The notes: generated by a model not told the origin, from the letters alone. Counted from the first letter of the stretch, positions 9,535 through 18,922 are shown. The stretch is 64,000 nt of DNA from 0-14-3-00-41-53 sp041500225 (GCA_041500225.1 JBGQLV010000007.1:1-64000); one strand, 5' to 3'. A program made the numbers and translations.

Positions 9535-9927
9535 TTATTTGTTTTTTAAATAGGATTTTATTTGGTCTGGCAATTCATGGATATCAATGGGCTTGGATAT
9601 ATATCCGTCACAGCCAGCCTCCAGGGCCTTTTCTCTATCTCCCTTCATTGCATGTGCAGTTAAGGCGATTATAGGGGTATTTTTAAATGTCACCTGGCTT
9701 TTCAGCCTTTTTGTAACCTCATAACCATCTATCTTAGGGATTGAGATATCCATCAGTATAAGATCAGGGTTTTCTGCTATTGCCTTTTCTAATGCCTCTT
9801 CTCCATCAACAGCCTCAATCATTTGATAACCCCTGTTCTTAAGTATCTTGACTACAAGCTCCCGACCATCCTGATTATCATCAACTATCAGAATCTTTTT
9901 TGGTAAGCCCTCTTTTATTTCTTCCAT
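9535..9927 (-). CDS. Single-domain response regulator
   Basis: A stand-alone receiver of 130 residues (CheY/DivK-like): acidic pocket IVDDNQD, acceptor Asp in LILMDISIPKIDGYE, Thr in ALTAHAMKGD and Lys in YISKPID. No output domain. It lies between the membrane kinase at 10052 and the REC-kinase at 8464 on the same strand, and so is a likely phosphate shuttle between them. GAAG-rich sequence precedes the ATG but no strong SD is seen. Confidence 0.92.
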   Translation of the reverse strand: MEEIKEGLPKKILIVDDNQDGRELVVKILKNRGYQMIEAVDGEEALEKAIAENPDLILMDISIPKIDGYEVTKRLKSQVTFKNTPIIALTAHAMKGDREKALEAGCDGYISKPIDIHELPDQIKSYLKNK

Positions 9928-10051
9928 TTTTAATCTATTCCCTTATTTTTTTATGATTTATTGATTATATAGGTTTTTTAAAATTCCGTCAGAAGACTTT
10001 TTTTATAGATGCTCCTTCATTTAATGTTTCCTGAATCCTGATTAACCCCTT

Positions 10052-11686
10052 TTATGCTATTAAAGGCTCAGCAGGCTTTTCGAGTACATCTTTTTTCAGC
10101 GGAAGAGTGAAACAGAACCTGCTGCCTTCTCCATATTTGCTTGTTACCCACATTACACCCTTATGCAATGCTACCAATCCTCTGGCAGTGCTAAGCCCGA
10201 GGCCTGTTCCTTCATATTGACGGATAGTAGAGATATCAACCTGTGTGAACTTATCAAAAATCTTACCGAGATCTTCATCTTTTATCCCTATACCCGTGTC
10301 CTCCACGCATATCTCTGCAAATAGAGGTGGCTCACCCGGTTTAATCCCTCTTTCAGAGGGCCCGGCGATTATGGTTATTCTACCCTGTTGGGTGAACTTA
10401 ACAGCATTTGATAACAGATTTATGAAAACCTGTTTGATCTTATCCTCATCACCATAAACCGGAGATAAATTCTCATCGAGATTAATAGCAAGTGTGAGCC
10501 TTTTTTGTTTTATCATGGGTGCAAAGGTAGGAATAATGGACTCAATTAACTGTTTCAGATCGATATCCTTTATTTGTAATTCTATTTTCCCTGATTCTAT
10601 CTTGGATATATCAAGTACATTATTTATCAATTGAAGGAGATGTCTGGCATTAGCCGACACTTTTTTCAGGTTCTTTTCCTGTTCTTCATTAATGGGGCCG
10701 TCAACCCTGTCTATCAATAGTTCTGAATAGCCGATAATAGCATTCATCGGTGTACGAAGTTCATGAGACACGTTGGCCAAAAAAGCGGATTTTAATTTAT
10801 CAAGCTCCTTGAGTTCCCTTTTATCTCTTTCTAATTGCCCTATGAATTTGGTCCTCTCTGTTACAAGGTTCTCTAACTCTCTTTTGTCCTCGGATATCTC
10901 CAGATAAGATCTGTATATCCAGATAAAGAAAAGACTTACTGAACCCACCAGGAAAAGAGCAAAGGTATTAAAGCTTCCGGCAATCGGCTCAAAAAATTTC
11001 CAGATATCCTGATTTCCTGTGGGTATAAGGATATGTCTCAGGATATGACCGAACGACCTGGAAATGGAAAACATGACCCAGGAAGAGGAAAGCCATATCA
11101 TATAATTCCATAGTACATTCTCTCTGTCTTTTCTATAAAGTTTAATGCTGGCATTAAGGCTCATGATTGACAGCACTATAAATATACTATTACCTGCCAT
11201 ATCTGTAATTACGATCGGCAGCAGCGGTAAAATTACGGGTATGGAAACCGGGACCTCTTCTTTTTTTAAATGCTCTTTCAGTCCCATATAAAAAAGCAGC
11301 ATTGCTATATTAAGTAATAAAAAATCGAGTCTTCCTAAGTAATAGAGATACTCCAGACGTTCAATCTTTATATTCCTTGCAAAATACTGCCACCCCTCTG
11401 TACTCCCTATTGTCTGAGGGAGAGTAATAAATTCTGCCATACGGCCAATAAACACGTCCAGATCCCATAAGATAAAAAATATCACAGAAAGAAAAAGGTA
11501 TCTCCAGCCTTTTTGTTTATATAAACGATTACGAACAATGACCCAAAAAACGCAGATAAATGCGAAAAGGAGAAATATTCTTCCAAGCTGCTGAGTGTAA
11601 ATTGCAGGATATTCGTGGGGTACATATCCCCACGCATTGGAAGGAACAAGAGAAAGAAAAAGTAAAGCGATAACAAATTTCATCAT
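10052..11686 (-). CDS. Membrane histidine kinase with multi-TM sensor
   Basis: A 544-residue kinase. The N-terminal half has a signal-like first segment and about seven hydrophobic helices (residues about 30-260), followed by a short coiled coil and the kinase core with H-box SHELRTPMNAIIGY, N-box NLLSNAVKFT, G-boxes DTGIGI and GTGLGLS. The sensor half is not recognisable beyond a 7TM-like integral membrane unit. The kinase core is nearly the same as that of the upstream gene at 11683, including the linker and the phrase SERGIKPGEPPLF, pointing to a recent duplication. Its start overlaps the upstream stop by 4 bases (ATGA), so the two are translationally coupled. Confidence 0.9.
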   Translation of the reverse strand: MMKFVIALLFLSLVPSNAWGYVPHEYPAIYTQQLGRIFLLFAFICVFWVIVRNRLYKQKGWRYLFLSVIFFILWDLDVFIGRMAEFITLPQTIGSTEGWQYFARNIKIERLEYLYYLGRLDFLLLNIAMLLFYMGLKEHLKKEEVPVSIPVILPLLPIVITDMAGNSIFIVLSIMSLNASIKLYRKDRENVLWNYMIWLSSSWVMFSISRSFGHILRHILIPTGNQDIWKFFEPIAGSFNTFALFLVGSVSLFFIWIYRSYLEISEDKRELENLVTERTKFIGQLERDKRELKELDKLKSAFLANVSHELRTPMNAIIGYSELLIDRVDGPINEEQEKNLKKVSANARHLLQLINNVLDISKIESGKIELQIKDIDLKQLIESIIPTFAPMIKQKRLTLAINLDENLSPVYGDEDKIKQVFINLLSNAVKFTQQGRITIIAGPSERGIKPGEPPLFAEICVEDTGIGIKDEDLGKIFDKFTQVDISTIRQYEGTGLGLSTARGLVALHKGVMWVTSKYGEGSRFCFTLPLKKDVLEKPAEPLIA

Positions 11687-14388
11687 GCTTTACTGACTTT
11701 ACTTATGGTATCCTTAATTTCCTTCAAAAGATCTTCTTCAGTAAGTACTCCTCTGTTTAATATCCCCTGTATCCTGCCATCAAGTTCATCTATTTCTTTT
11801 TCGGTTAAATCCTTCTGGGTAATTACGATAAGAGGAATATCTTTGACCCCTTCCTCTGTCTCAAGATATTCAATTATGTCAAAACCACTCACCTCGGGCA
11901 TTGTCAGATTTAAGACAATCAGGTCAGGTACAAAATCTTTGATAGTTTTGATGGCATCTTTACTATTATTAGCTACTGCTATCTGGTATCCTGCTTCTCT
12001 TAGAACATTTCCAATCAATTCTACAGTATCTGGTTCATTATCAACTATTAATACCCTCTTTATAGTTGTTGTCTTTTCTAAATTTCTTAATTTTCGCAAA
12101 AGAACCTGTTTTTCTAATGGTTTTACCAGATATTCTGCTGCACCCAGACTAAAGCCCAGTCTTTTATTATCCACGATCGAAAGTATAATAACGGGGATAT
12201 CCTGTGTCTCTGGCGTCTTCTTTAACTCCCGCAGTACCTGCCATCCATCCTTTTTGGGCATCATGATATCTAAGGTAATGGCCATTGGTTTTATTTCTTT
12301 TGCTTTCTCTACTGCCCCTTCACCACTTAAAAAGCCAACTACCCTGTAATCCTCTCCTAAATATTTCCTTATAATATCAATAGCCTCTGGATTATCATCT
12401 ATAGCCAATACAGTCTTTTTAGCAAACCCTTGTTCTCCCAGCGACTCTTCCCCTGTAGACTTATATTCCTCTTGCTCAAGTATCAGATTTCTTATTACCT
12501 CACATCCTTTACAGAAATCTACCTTTTCAGGATAGGCGGCTATTTTCATGCCTGCACAATGAGTTCCAAGGGTTAACCAACATCTGAAGTCTTTACTCCC
12601 ATAGGCAGGACAGCTGGGCTGTCCACAACGGATATATTCCCAGCATCTTATGGGTTTGCCAGCATATTGTGGTTCCTTTAAAAAGGTCTCAACCGGTTTT
12701 CCAAAATATTCAGCGAGACCTTCAGCCATGCGTGGTTCTATCACTGGCTCGGCAGTCTTCTCGAGTATCTCTTTTTTCAATGGAAGGGTAAAACAGAATT
12801 TGCTTCCTTGCCCATATTTACTCGTTACCCAGATTAGACCCTTATGCAATGCTACCAATCCTCTGGCAATACTAAGCCCGAGGCCTGTTCCTTCGTATTG
12901 ACGAATTGCAGAGACATCTACCTGTGTGAACTTATCAAAAATCTTACCGATATCCTCATCTTTTATCCCTATACCCGTGTCCTCCACGCATATCTCTATA
13001 AATAGAGGTGGCTCACCCGGTTTAATCCCCCTTTTAGAGGGTATGGCGCTTATGGTTATCCCACCCTGATGGGTAAACTTAATGGCATTTGATAATAGGT
13101 TTATTAAAATCTGTTTGACCTTATCCTCATCCCCATAAGCCGGAGATAAATTCTCATCGAGATTAATAGTAAGTGTGAGCCCCTTTTGTTTTACCATTGG
13201 TTCAAAGGTGGGGATAATAGACTCAATTAACAATTTAAGGTTTATCTCATTTATTTGTAATTCTATTTTCCCCGATTCTATCTTGGATACATCGAGGACG
13301 TCATTTATTAATTGCAGGAGATGTCTGGCATTAGCCGCAACCTTTTTTAAGCTCTTTTCCTGTTCTTCATTAATAAGGCCGTCAACCCCGTCTATTAATA
13401 GGTCTGTATAGCCGATAATGGCATTCATCGGTGTACGGAGTTCATGAGACATATTGGCTAAGAAAGTGGATTTTAATTTGTCCAGCTCCCTGAGCTCTCT
13501 GTTTGCCCTCTCTAATAGCGATAGGAGCTGTGTCCTTTCATTTAATAGAGTGGTCTTTCTGGTTACTTCAAGTTCTAACTTTTTGCTGGTGGCAGAGACA
13601 CTTTCGACCATATAGTTAAAGGTCTTGCCGAGGATTCCAATCTCATCTTCTGTCTTTACGTCCACGGAAACTGACATGTCCCCTTCAGCAAACCTCTTTG
13701 CTTTCTCAGCTAAACTCTCTACAGGGCGTCGTACTAATTTATTTACCATAAGATAGATTAAGGTTATCGCAATGGATAAGCCGAATGCAGTTACTACAAT
13801 AGTTCGGTTGAGTTGGGCAACTACAGTTGAATGGACTCGCTCAGCGCCTACTCTAATTATCATACTTCCCAAGACCTTTCTGGAAGATCCATGGCAGTGA
13901 TAACAGTCGGTTTGATTTAATATAGGATAGATTGTAACGAGAAATCTTTTCCCTGAAACCGTATCCTCAAATGACTTTGGTGGTTCAACCCCTGTCTTTA
14001 ATATCTCATTTAATGACTGCAGGGCTTTTTTATTGGAAATCGAATCTGCTACCTTTGTCTTTACCTTGTCCACATGCGTGGAATAGATTATCTCCTGGTC
14101 AAAATCGCATATAAATACCTCAACCTCCTTTGTCTTTTCCCTTAAATCTAATAGATGTCTTTTAACCCCTTCTTTATCTCCTACCCACATGGGACTTTTT
14201 ATGCCTGCATAGGTTGAGGCAGCTACCTCTTTGGCAAGCATGGTCATCAGCTCTAACCTGTCTCTGGTCCCGAAGTATATTCGAACATAGATTTCAGCTG
14301 ACATAATCAGAACTATAATGATTACTATAGCCAACATTATTTCATTGGCCAGCCGCTTCTTTATAAAACCAAACATTTTACCTGCCAT
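11683..14388 (-). CDS. Hybrid sensor kinase with periplasmic c-type haem site, HAMP, two-CW domain and two receivers
   Basis: A 901-residue inner-membrane sensor. Order: TM1 (about 18-38), periplasmic domain with one CXXCH haem c motif (CYHCH, residues 162-166), TM2 (about 196-215), HAMP, coiled coil, HisKA with SHELRTP (His about 315), HATPase, a cysteine-rich block with paired CW motifs (CWEYIRCGQPSCPAYG then CWLTLGTHC and CKGCEVI, a two-CW domain), and two receiver domains (LDIMMPKKDGW and LNLTMPEVSGF). The second receiver has Asn-Leu in place of the usual phospho-Asp neighbourhood (LIVLNLTMPE), so it may be inactive. The haem suggests redox or gas sensing. It is the first gene of the operon; a tetraheme cytochrome lies just upstream. 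Confidence 0.9.
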   Translation of the reverse strand: MAGKMFGFIKKRLANEIMLAIVIIIVLIMSAEIYVRIYFGTRDRLELMTMLAKEVAASTYAGIKSPMWVGDKEGVKRHLLDLREKTKEVEVFICDFDQEIIYSTHVDKVKTKVADSISNKKALQSLNEILKTGVEPPKSFEDTVSGKRFLVTIYPILNQTDCYHCHGSSRKVLGSMIIRVGAERVHSTVVAQLNRTIVVTAFGLSIAITLIYLMVNKLVRRPVESLAEKAKRFAEGDMSVSVDVKTEDEIGILGKTFNYMVESVSATSKKLELEVTRKTTLLNERTQLLSLLERANRELRELDKLKSTFLANMSHELRTPMNAIIGYTDLLIDGVDGLINEEQEKSLKKVAANARHLLQLINDVLDVSKIESGKIELQINEINLKLLIESIIPTFEPMVKQKGLTLTINLDENLSPAYGDEDKVKQILINLLSNAIKFTHQGGITISAIPSKRGIKPGEPPLFIEICVEDTGIGIKDEDIGKIFDKFTQVDVSAIRQYEGTGLGLSIARGLVALHKGLIWVTSKYGQGSKFCFTLPLKKEILEKTAEPVIEPRMAEGLAEYFGKPVETFLKEPQYAGKPIRCWEYIRCGQPSCPAYGSKDFRCWLTLGTHCAGMKIAAYPEKVDFCKGCEVIRNLILEQEEYKSTGEESLGEQGFAKKTVLAIDDNPEAIDIIRKYLGEDYRVVGFLSGEGAVEKAKEIKPMAITLDIMMPKKDGWQVLRELKKTPETQDIPVIILSIVDNKRLGFSLGAAEYLVKPLEKQVLLRKLRNLEKTTTIKRVLIVDNEPDTVELIGNVLREAGYQIAVANNSKDAIKTIKDFVPDLIVLNLTMPEVSGFDIIEYLETEEGVKDIPLIVITQKDLTEKEIDELDGRIQGILNRGVLTEEDLLKEIKDTISKVSKA

Positions 14389-14466
14389 TATCTCCTGTTA
14401 ACGAATAACGAGTAGTTTGAATTAGTGCTGAGAAGTAGAAGTCCGGAAGATAGGAAAGTTTCAAAG

Positions 14467-14494
14467 CTTGTCACTTGTCAATCGTAACTTGTCA
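14467..14494. repeat. Heptamer tandem repeat (CTTGTCA type)
   Basis: Four consecutive 7-base units: CTTGTCA, CTTGTCA, ATCGTAA, CTTGTCA. The repeat lies just after the stop of the cytochrome gene at 14499. Other heptamer arrays occur at 46924, 46986, 49621, 50732 and 62601. Confidence 0.75.
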
Positions 14495-14498
14495 ATAT

Positions 14499-14999
14499 TC
14501 AATGTGCGCCTCCATGAATCATGGGCTTATACCTGAATGCCTTAACCCTTTCCGAGGTATGACAGACCTCGCAGTCTTTCATTGTCATACGCCTCTTTAT
14601 ATCACGGGGATTTTTTGTTTTTACATGTAAATCGCCAGGTCCATGACATACCTCACATCCTGCATTTTTCAGGTAAGGCGTTTTTTCAGGACTTATAAAA
14701 CCGCTTGGTTTGCCATATCCGGTAGTATGGCAGAAATAGCACCCTTTAATTTCCTCTTCGGTCAAGCCCTTTTTTACTCTTTCAATGCTCTCAAACGACT
14801 TACTCTTCTTTGCATACTTCATAAAGCTGTTAAATTCCTTCTCATGACAACCCTTACAGGCATCGGAACCAACATATTTGGATATTATATTTTTAGTTCC
14901 GGCGAAACTTAAAGATGGGCTTATTATGATTGATACAATCAGGATGGTTACAGCTGCAAATAACAAATACCCTATTAAAAATCTAAAAGAACGGGCCAT
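14499..14999 (-). CDS. Periplasmic tetraheme c-type cytochrome (cytochrome c-554-like)
   Basis: A 166-residue secreted protein with an N-terminal signal/anchor helix (residues about 8-30) and four CXXCH haem sites: CKGCH, CYFCH, CEVCH and CEVCH. The spacing and GPGDLHVK resemble the cytochrome c554 / multiheme 'doubled CXXCH' group. It would carry electrons in the periplasm. It lies upstream of the haem-binding sensor kinase operon on the same strand, about 110 bases away, and may be linked to the signal that kinase reads; that link is inference. Confidence 0.88.
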   Translation of the reverse strand: MARSFRFLIGYLLFAAVTILIVSIIISPSLSFAGTKNIISKYVGSDACKGCHEKEFNSFMKYAKKSKSFESIERVKKGLTEEEIKGCYFCHTTGYGKPSGFISPEKTPYLKNAGCEVCHGPGDLHVKTKNPRDIKRRMTMKDCEVCHTSERVKAFRYKPMIHGGAH

Positions 15000-15102
15000 A
15001 TTATAACCTCAAATTTAAAGTTATTTTAAGTATATCCAGTAATCGAAACTTCATTGTTCTATTTTCCGTTATTACGTGAAAAATTTCAACTTTTGTTTGA
15101 TG

Positions 15103-15108
15103 TATAAT
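15103..15108 (+). promoter_or_regulatory. Probable -10 box of cooC giving a leaderless mRNA
   Basis: A perfect TATAAT ends 6 bases before the ATG at 15115, so transcription would begin at about the A of the start codon. No SD is present, which fits leaderless translation. No good -35 is seen at 16-18 bases. Confidence 0.45.
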
Positions 15109-15114
15109 AATCAA

Positions 15115-15882
15115 ATGGCATTTGTAATCGCTTTAGCAGGTAAGGGTGGTACGGGAAAGACGACTATTGCAGGGCTTACCGTCCGTTATATTATTGAGAA
15201 AAAGAAAAGGCCTGTGCTTGCTGTAGATGCAGATTCCAATAACTGTCTTAATGATGTACTCGGGGTAGATGTCCACGCAACGATAGGTAAATTGAGAGAG
15301 GAATCTCTCCAGACAATAAGAAGTGGTGCAGAAAGACCCGGTGGCATGTCCATGGAGCAGATCTTTGACTATCAGGTACAGCAGTCAATTATAGAATCAA
15401 AGGGATTTGATTTGATGGTAATGGGAAGACCTGAGGGTCCGGGATGTTATTGTGCAGCAAATAATATTATCAGGAAATATACGGATAAACTCTCTGAAAC
15501 ATACCCATATGTTGTTATAGATAACGAGGCCGGCATGGAACATCTCAGCAGGAGAACAACCCACAAGGTTGATTTACTTCTAATAGTGAGTGATCCTGCT
15601 GTAAGAGGCATCCAGACAGCAAAAAGGATTAATGGACTTGTCGAGGAACTACAGCTTGAGATCAATAGGCGGGTAGTTATCATAAACAGGATATCTGGTA
15701 ATGAAGGAGCGGATTTGAAAAATCTTGCAGAGGAGTCTGGTCTTCAGGTTGCAGGTCTTGTTCCTCAGGATGAAGCAATATTTAATCTTGATCTTCAGGG
15801 AAAACCAATCTTCCAACTCCCAGATGATTCAAAGGCGGTAAAGGCAGTTTTCAGCATACTCGATTCGTTGAATATACCTTGA
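15115..15882 (+). CDS. cooC: CooC-type ATPase, carbon monoxide dehydrogenase (nickel) maturation
   Basis: A MinD/NifH-type P-loop ATPase of 255 residues that helps load nickel into CO dehydrogenase or acetyl-CoA synthase. Deviant Walker A KGGTGKTT near the N terminus, Walker A' DADSNN, and the metal-binding pair in GPGCYCAANN (CXC) characteristic of CooC. Start chosen at 15115 because MAFVIALAGKGGTGKTT matches family N termini; a GTG at 15076 would add 13 residues without homology. No CODH gene is in this window. Its presence suggests the organism handles CO or uses the Wood-Ljungdahl pathway. Confidence 0.85.
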   Translation: MAFVIALAGKGGTGKTTIAGLTVRYIIEKKKRPVLAVDADSNNCLNDVLGVDVHATIGKLREESLQTIRSGAERPGGMSMEQIFDYQVQQSIIESKGFDLMVMGRPEGPGCYCAANNIIRKYTDKLSETYPYVVIDNEAGMEHLSRRTTHKVDLLLIVSDPAVRGIQTAKRINGLVEELQLEINRRVVIINRISGNEGADLKNLAEESGLQVAGLVPQDEAIFNLDLQGKPIFQLPDDSKAVKAVFSILDSLNIP

Positions 15883-15952
15883 GAATGAATCTTCTTGTCA
15901 GGATTTTTTGTCTTCTATATACTTAATTAGAAGGCAGTGTGAATTCTAATTT

Positions 15953-16546
15953 ATGCAACAGGGTATCATAGAGAATCTTATAACTGAACTTACAAAACTT
16001 CCTGGGATAGGACGAAAGACCGCACAGAGGCTCGCATTCTTTATACTCGCGATGTCGGAGGAAGCCGCAAAAGGAATCTCAAAGGCAATAAATGAGGTAA
16101 AGGAGAAGGCAAGATTCTGCAATGAGTGTTTTAACATTACAGAGACAGAAGTGTGTAGTATATGCAGCAGCAGCTCAAGGGACAGGAGTAAACTCTGTGT
16201 TGTAGAGGAACCGAGTAATATACTTGTTATTGAAAGGTCAAAGAGCTTTAACGGGATCTACCATGTACTCCTCGGAGCCCTCTCACCAATCGATGGTTTT
16301 ACTCCCGACAGGCTCAAGGTAAACGAACTTATCAAAAGGGTAGGGAGAAATGAAATTAAAGAGATTATTATCGCAACAAATCCCAATACCAAAGGTGAGA
16401 TGACAGCACAGTATATAAGGGAAATGCTTAAACCCTTCAATGTTAAAGTAACACGAATTGCTTATGGCCTACCAATAGGCGGAGATATTGAGTTTGCAGA
16501 CGAAGTAACCCTCAGCAAGGCCATCGAGGGAAGAAGAGAGATGTAA
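15953..16546 (+). CDS. recR: Recombination mediator RecR
   Basis: A 197-residue RecFOR-pathway protein that helps load RecA on gapped DNA. It has a helix-hairpin-helix (LPGIGRKTAQRLAF), a four-cysteine zinc finger (CNECFNITETEVCSICSS) and a Toprim domain (LCVVEEPSNILVIE...GGDIEFADEVTLSKA). Length and order match the family throughout. The usual partners dnaX and ybaB are not next to it; cooC lies just upstream on the same strand. Confidence 0.95.
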   Translation: MQQGIIENLITELTKLPGIGRKTAQRLAFFILAMSEEAAKGISKAINEVKEKARFCNECFNITETEVCSICSSSSRDRSKLCVVEEPSNILVIERSKSFNGIYHVLLGALSPIDGFTPDRLKVNELIKRVGRNEIKEIIIATNPNTKGEMTAQYIREMLKPFNVKVTRIAYGLPIGGDIEFADEVTLSKAIEGRREM

Positions 16547-16777
16547 GGAAATTCGCAAGGCTTCATTTGATTGCCCTGAAGGAAATTCCATTGACGAAAG
16601 ATCATGCTTCAAACCCCTGTGACCTAATTTTTTGTTTCAGCAGTGTACCTTTAGCTGATGGTTAGAGGAATATTTTCATGAGTAAAACAAATAGAGATGT
16701 TATTAATAAATTCATCGAGTTAAATAAAATTTTGAATAATATCTGCATTATTCATATTCATCAAATAAGGAGTAGCT

Positions 16778-16978
16778 ATGGCAAAGTACACAGCGACAGT
16801 TGACGAAGATACACGTCAGAGGATCCTTGCATTACCGAAGAGCATACACTTCTCAGCCTTCATGCGAAAGGCAATCTCTGTTTTTGTTGAGGAGCTTGAG
16901 AATGACCCCGACTTGCAACCCGAGAATTTCATCATCACCCGCACAGCCCGGAAAGATGTATCAGATAAAAAAAAATAA
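16778..16978 (+). CDS. Small protein of unknown function, 66 residues
   Basis: Preceded by a clear AAGGAG SD at 16770. The protein starts MAKYTATVDEDTRQRILALP and has an amphipathic helix with FMRKAISVFVEELE, giving the look of a small ribbon-helix-helix or DNA-binding-like protein, but I do not recognise the family. It ends 4 bases before the ATG of the rRNA methylase, so the two are probably cotranscribed. Confidence 0.6.
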   Translation: MAKYTATVDEDTRQRILALPKSIHFSAFMRKAISVFVEELENDPDLQPENFIITRTARKDVSDKKK

Positions 16979-16982
16979 AGGC

Positions 16983-18137
16983 ATGAAACAAAGCAGGATT
17001 CTGATTACCTGTGCAAAGGGAATAGCGCCTTTTTTGAGGGAAGAGCTTCTTCTGTTGGGATTTCCTGTACTATCCGAAACCATTGCGGGCATAGCTACTG
17101 AAGGTACTATCGACGATACCCTCCGGCTTAATCTCCTGCTCCGCACAGGACATCGCGTCCTCTTTCTCCTCAAGGAATTTGCTGCACGTGATGCCGATGC
17201 CCTCTATCACTCGGTGTCGGAGATACCATGGGAGGAGTATATAACCGAGGATGGATATGTCTGTGTAACATCCAGTGTGGATAATCCCAGCATCAGGGAC
17301 TCACGCTATGCAAATGTAAAGTGCAAGGATGCCATTGTCGACAGGATAAAGGAAAAGTGCGGGCAGCGTCCTGATTCAGGTCCCGATAAAGACAGAGTCG
17401 TGGTGAACCTCTACTGGAAGGACGATAGTTGCTCCGTATATTTTGATACCTCGGGGGAACCCCTATCCAGGCGCGGGTACAGAAAGATCCCCATGACAGC
17501 ACCCATACAGGAGACCCTTGCGGCTGCAGTTATTATGGCAACCGGATGGAACGGCAGCGGCCATTTCATCAATCCCATGTGCGGCAGCGGCACCCTTGCC
17601 ATAGAGGCTGCCCTAAGAGGCCTGAACAGGGCTTCCGGGCTCTTAAGGGATAATTACGGGTTCATGCATCTCAAGGGATTTAAGGAATCGCTGTGGAACG
17701 ATCTGCGGGTACAAGCAAAAAAAGAGGCAAAAAAGACCCTGAGTTGCAGGATTATCGCCACTGATATCAGGAGAGAGGCGGTTGATGCAGCAAAGAAAAA
17801 TGCTACTACCGCCGGTGTGGAGCATCTGATTGAATTTGATGTATGTGATTATTCAGAGACGACAGTTTCTGACGGAGGAGGGATAGTAATACTCAACCCC
17901 GAATACGGAGAAAGAATGGGGAAGATCAAAGAGCTTGAGAGTGTGTACAAGGGGATTGGCGATTTCTTTAAGCAGAAGTGCAGGGGATATACAGGATATA
18001 TCTTCACGGGTAACCTTGACCTGGCAAAAAAGGTGGGGTTGAGGGCAAAACGAAGGATACAATTTTTTAACAGCGGAATAGAATGCAGGCTCCTTGAGTA
18101 TGAGTTGTACGAGGGCAGCAGGAAGAAGAAAATATAA
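16983..18137 (+). CDS. rlmL: THUMP-domain RNA methyltransferase, RlmL type (23S rRNA m2G)
   Basis: Methylates guanine N2 in 23S rRNA by homology to RlmL/YcbY N-terminal module. A THUMP region (about residues 60-170) precedes a Rossmann-type SAM domain with FINPMCGSGTLAIEAAL (SAM loop) and catalytic NPEYGERMG where the family usually has NPPYGER. Start taken at 16983 (MKQSRILITCAKGIAPFLREEL), since the longer frame from 16800 overlaps the small gene in another frame and has no homology. 384 residues: the C-terminal RlmK part of E. coli RlmL is absent, as in most bacteria. GC and codon use are higher here than at the window ends. Confidence 0.85.
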   Translation: MKQSRILITCAKGIAPFLREELLLLGFPVLSETIAGIATEGTIDDTLRLNLLLRTGHRVLFLLKEFAARDADALYHSVSEIPWEEYITEDGYVCVTSSVDNPSIRDSRYANVKCKDAIVDRIKEKCGQRPDSGPDKDRVVVNLYWKDDSCSVYFDTSGEPLSRRGYRKIPMTAPIQETLAAAVIMATGWNGSGHFINPMCGSGTLAIEAALRGLNRASGLLRDNYGFMHLKGFKESLWNDLRVQAKKEAKKTLSCRIIATDIRREAVDAAKKNATTAGVEHLIEFDVCDYSETTVSDGGGIVILNPEYGERMGKIKELESVYKGIGDFFKQKCRGYTGYIFTGNLDLAKKVGLRAKRRIQFFNSGIECRLLEYELYEGSRKKKI

Positions 18138-18260
18138 AAGATAAGATTTGATATTTTAAACACGTCAGACAAGATTTCGACAGACGCTTTCACATAGGAA
18201 TATGCATATTGCTCTTTTGATTATTTGGGAACAACCCCAATACTTTTTTTGCTGTACCTC

Positions 18261-18635
18261 TTATCGGTCAGTGTCGTTATACTGTATGGCAACCTTGTAA
18301 GAGATCCGGGCATGGCCGGAGGCATTGTTTCCGGGGCAGGTAAGCTCACCGTCTCCTGATTCCAGACGGTTTTTCACCATCGTGACAATCACCGGTTCCA
18401 GATCAAAGCCGCCTTTGGTGCAATCGTTCCTCATGCACTCCATCAGGAAATACGCGGGACTTCCGGGGAAGAAATTGACCGTGCGTTTCATGAGCACCGG
18501 ACCAGCGCCCTTCTGATAGTAGTCCATGGTGATGACGATCGATGTAATATACGGGTAGCGTGCAGACAACAGACCTGCGTCAATCTTCTGCTGCTTTCTC
18601 TCGGACCGTTCGGTATTTTTTTGCTCGCTGATCAT
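18261..18635 (-). CDS. Conserved hypothetical protein, 124 residues
   Basis: A soluble protein with a charged N terminus (SEQKNTERSERKQQK), mixed alpha/beta pattern, and three cysteines (ECMRNDC, TCPGN). I do not recognise the family. GGGAG lies 6 bases before its ATG. It follows the cold-shock gene on the same strand by 56 bases and shares a strong hairpin between them, so it may belong to the same transcript. Confidence 0.6.
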   Translation of the reverse strand: MISEQKNTERSERKQQKIDAGLLSARYPYITSIVITMDYYQKGAGPVLMKRTVNFFPGSPAYFLMECMRNDCTKGGFDLEPVIVTMVKNRLESGDGELTCPGNNASGHARISYKVAIQYNDTDR

Positions 18636-18654
18636 TTGTCTTCTCCCTGAAGAG

Positions 18655-18683
18655 GGAGCCCCCTGCGTACTGCAGGGGGCTCC
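18655..18683 (-). terminator. Strong hairpin after the cold-shock gene
   Basis: A perfect 12-bp stem GGAGCCCCCTGC/GCAGGGGGCTCC with a 5-base loop lies 8 bases after the cspA stop. There is no T-run, so it may protect the cspA mRNA 3' end or cause partial termination rather than fully end transcription. The next gene's SD lies immediately behind it. Confidence 0.6.
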
Positions 18684-18691
18684 GCAGTTCC

Positions 18692-18892
18692 TTACTGTTT
18701 TACGACGTTGATTGCCTTGGGGCCCTTAGGACCTTTTTCAGTATCAAAGCTGACCCTGTCACCCTCGGCAAGGGATTTGAATCCATTGCTCTGGATAGAG
18801 GAATAGTGGACAAATAAATCACTGCCGTCTTCGCTCGTAATAAAACCAAAACCCTTTGACTCATTGAACCACTTCACTGTTCCTTCTGTCAT
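18692..18892 (-). CDS. cspA: Cold-shock protein (CspA family)
   Basis: A 66-residue nucleic-acid-binding beta barrel. RNP1 (KGFGFIT) and RNP2 (LFVHYSSI) are intact, and the N terminus MTEGTVKWFNESKGFGFI is typical. Start set at 18892 because AGGAGG lies 8 bases upstream; an upstream in-frame ATG at 19015 would add 41 residues from the leader. It melts RNA structure in the cold. The DEAD-box helicase lies just upstream on the same strand, a natural partner in cold adaptation. Confidence 0.95.
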   Translation of the reverse strand: MTEGTVKWFNESKGFGFITSEDGSDLFVHYSSIQSNGFKSLAEGDRVSFDTEKGPKGPKAINVVKQ

Positions 18893-18922
18893 TTTGTGTA
18901 CCTCCTTACTTGTAAATTGAAC

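Noticed and set aside
16800..16982. N-terminal extension of the RlmL-type protein
   Set aside because: It overlaps another small gene with a strong SD in a different frame and adds no homology; the start was placed at 16983.
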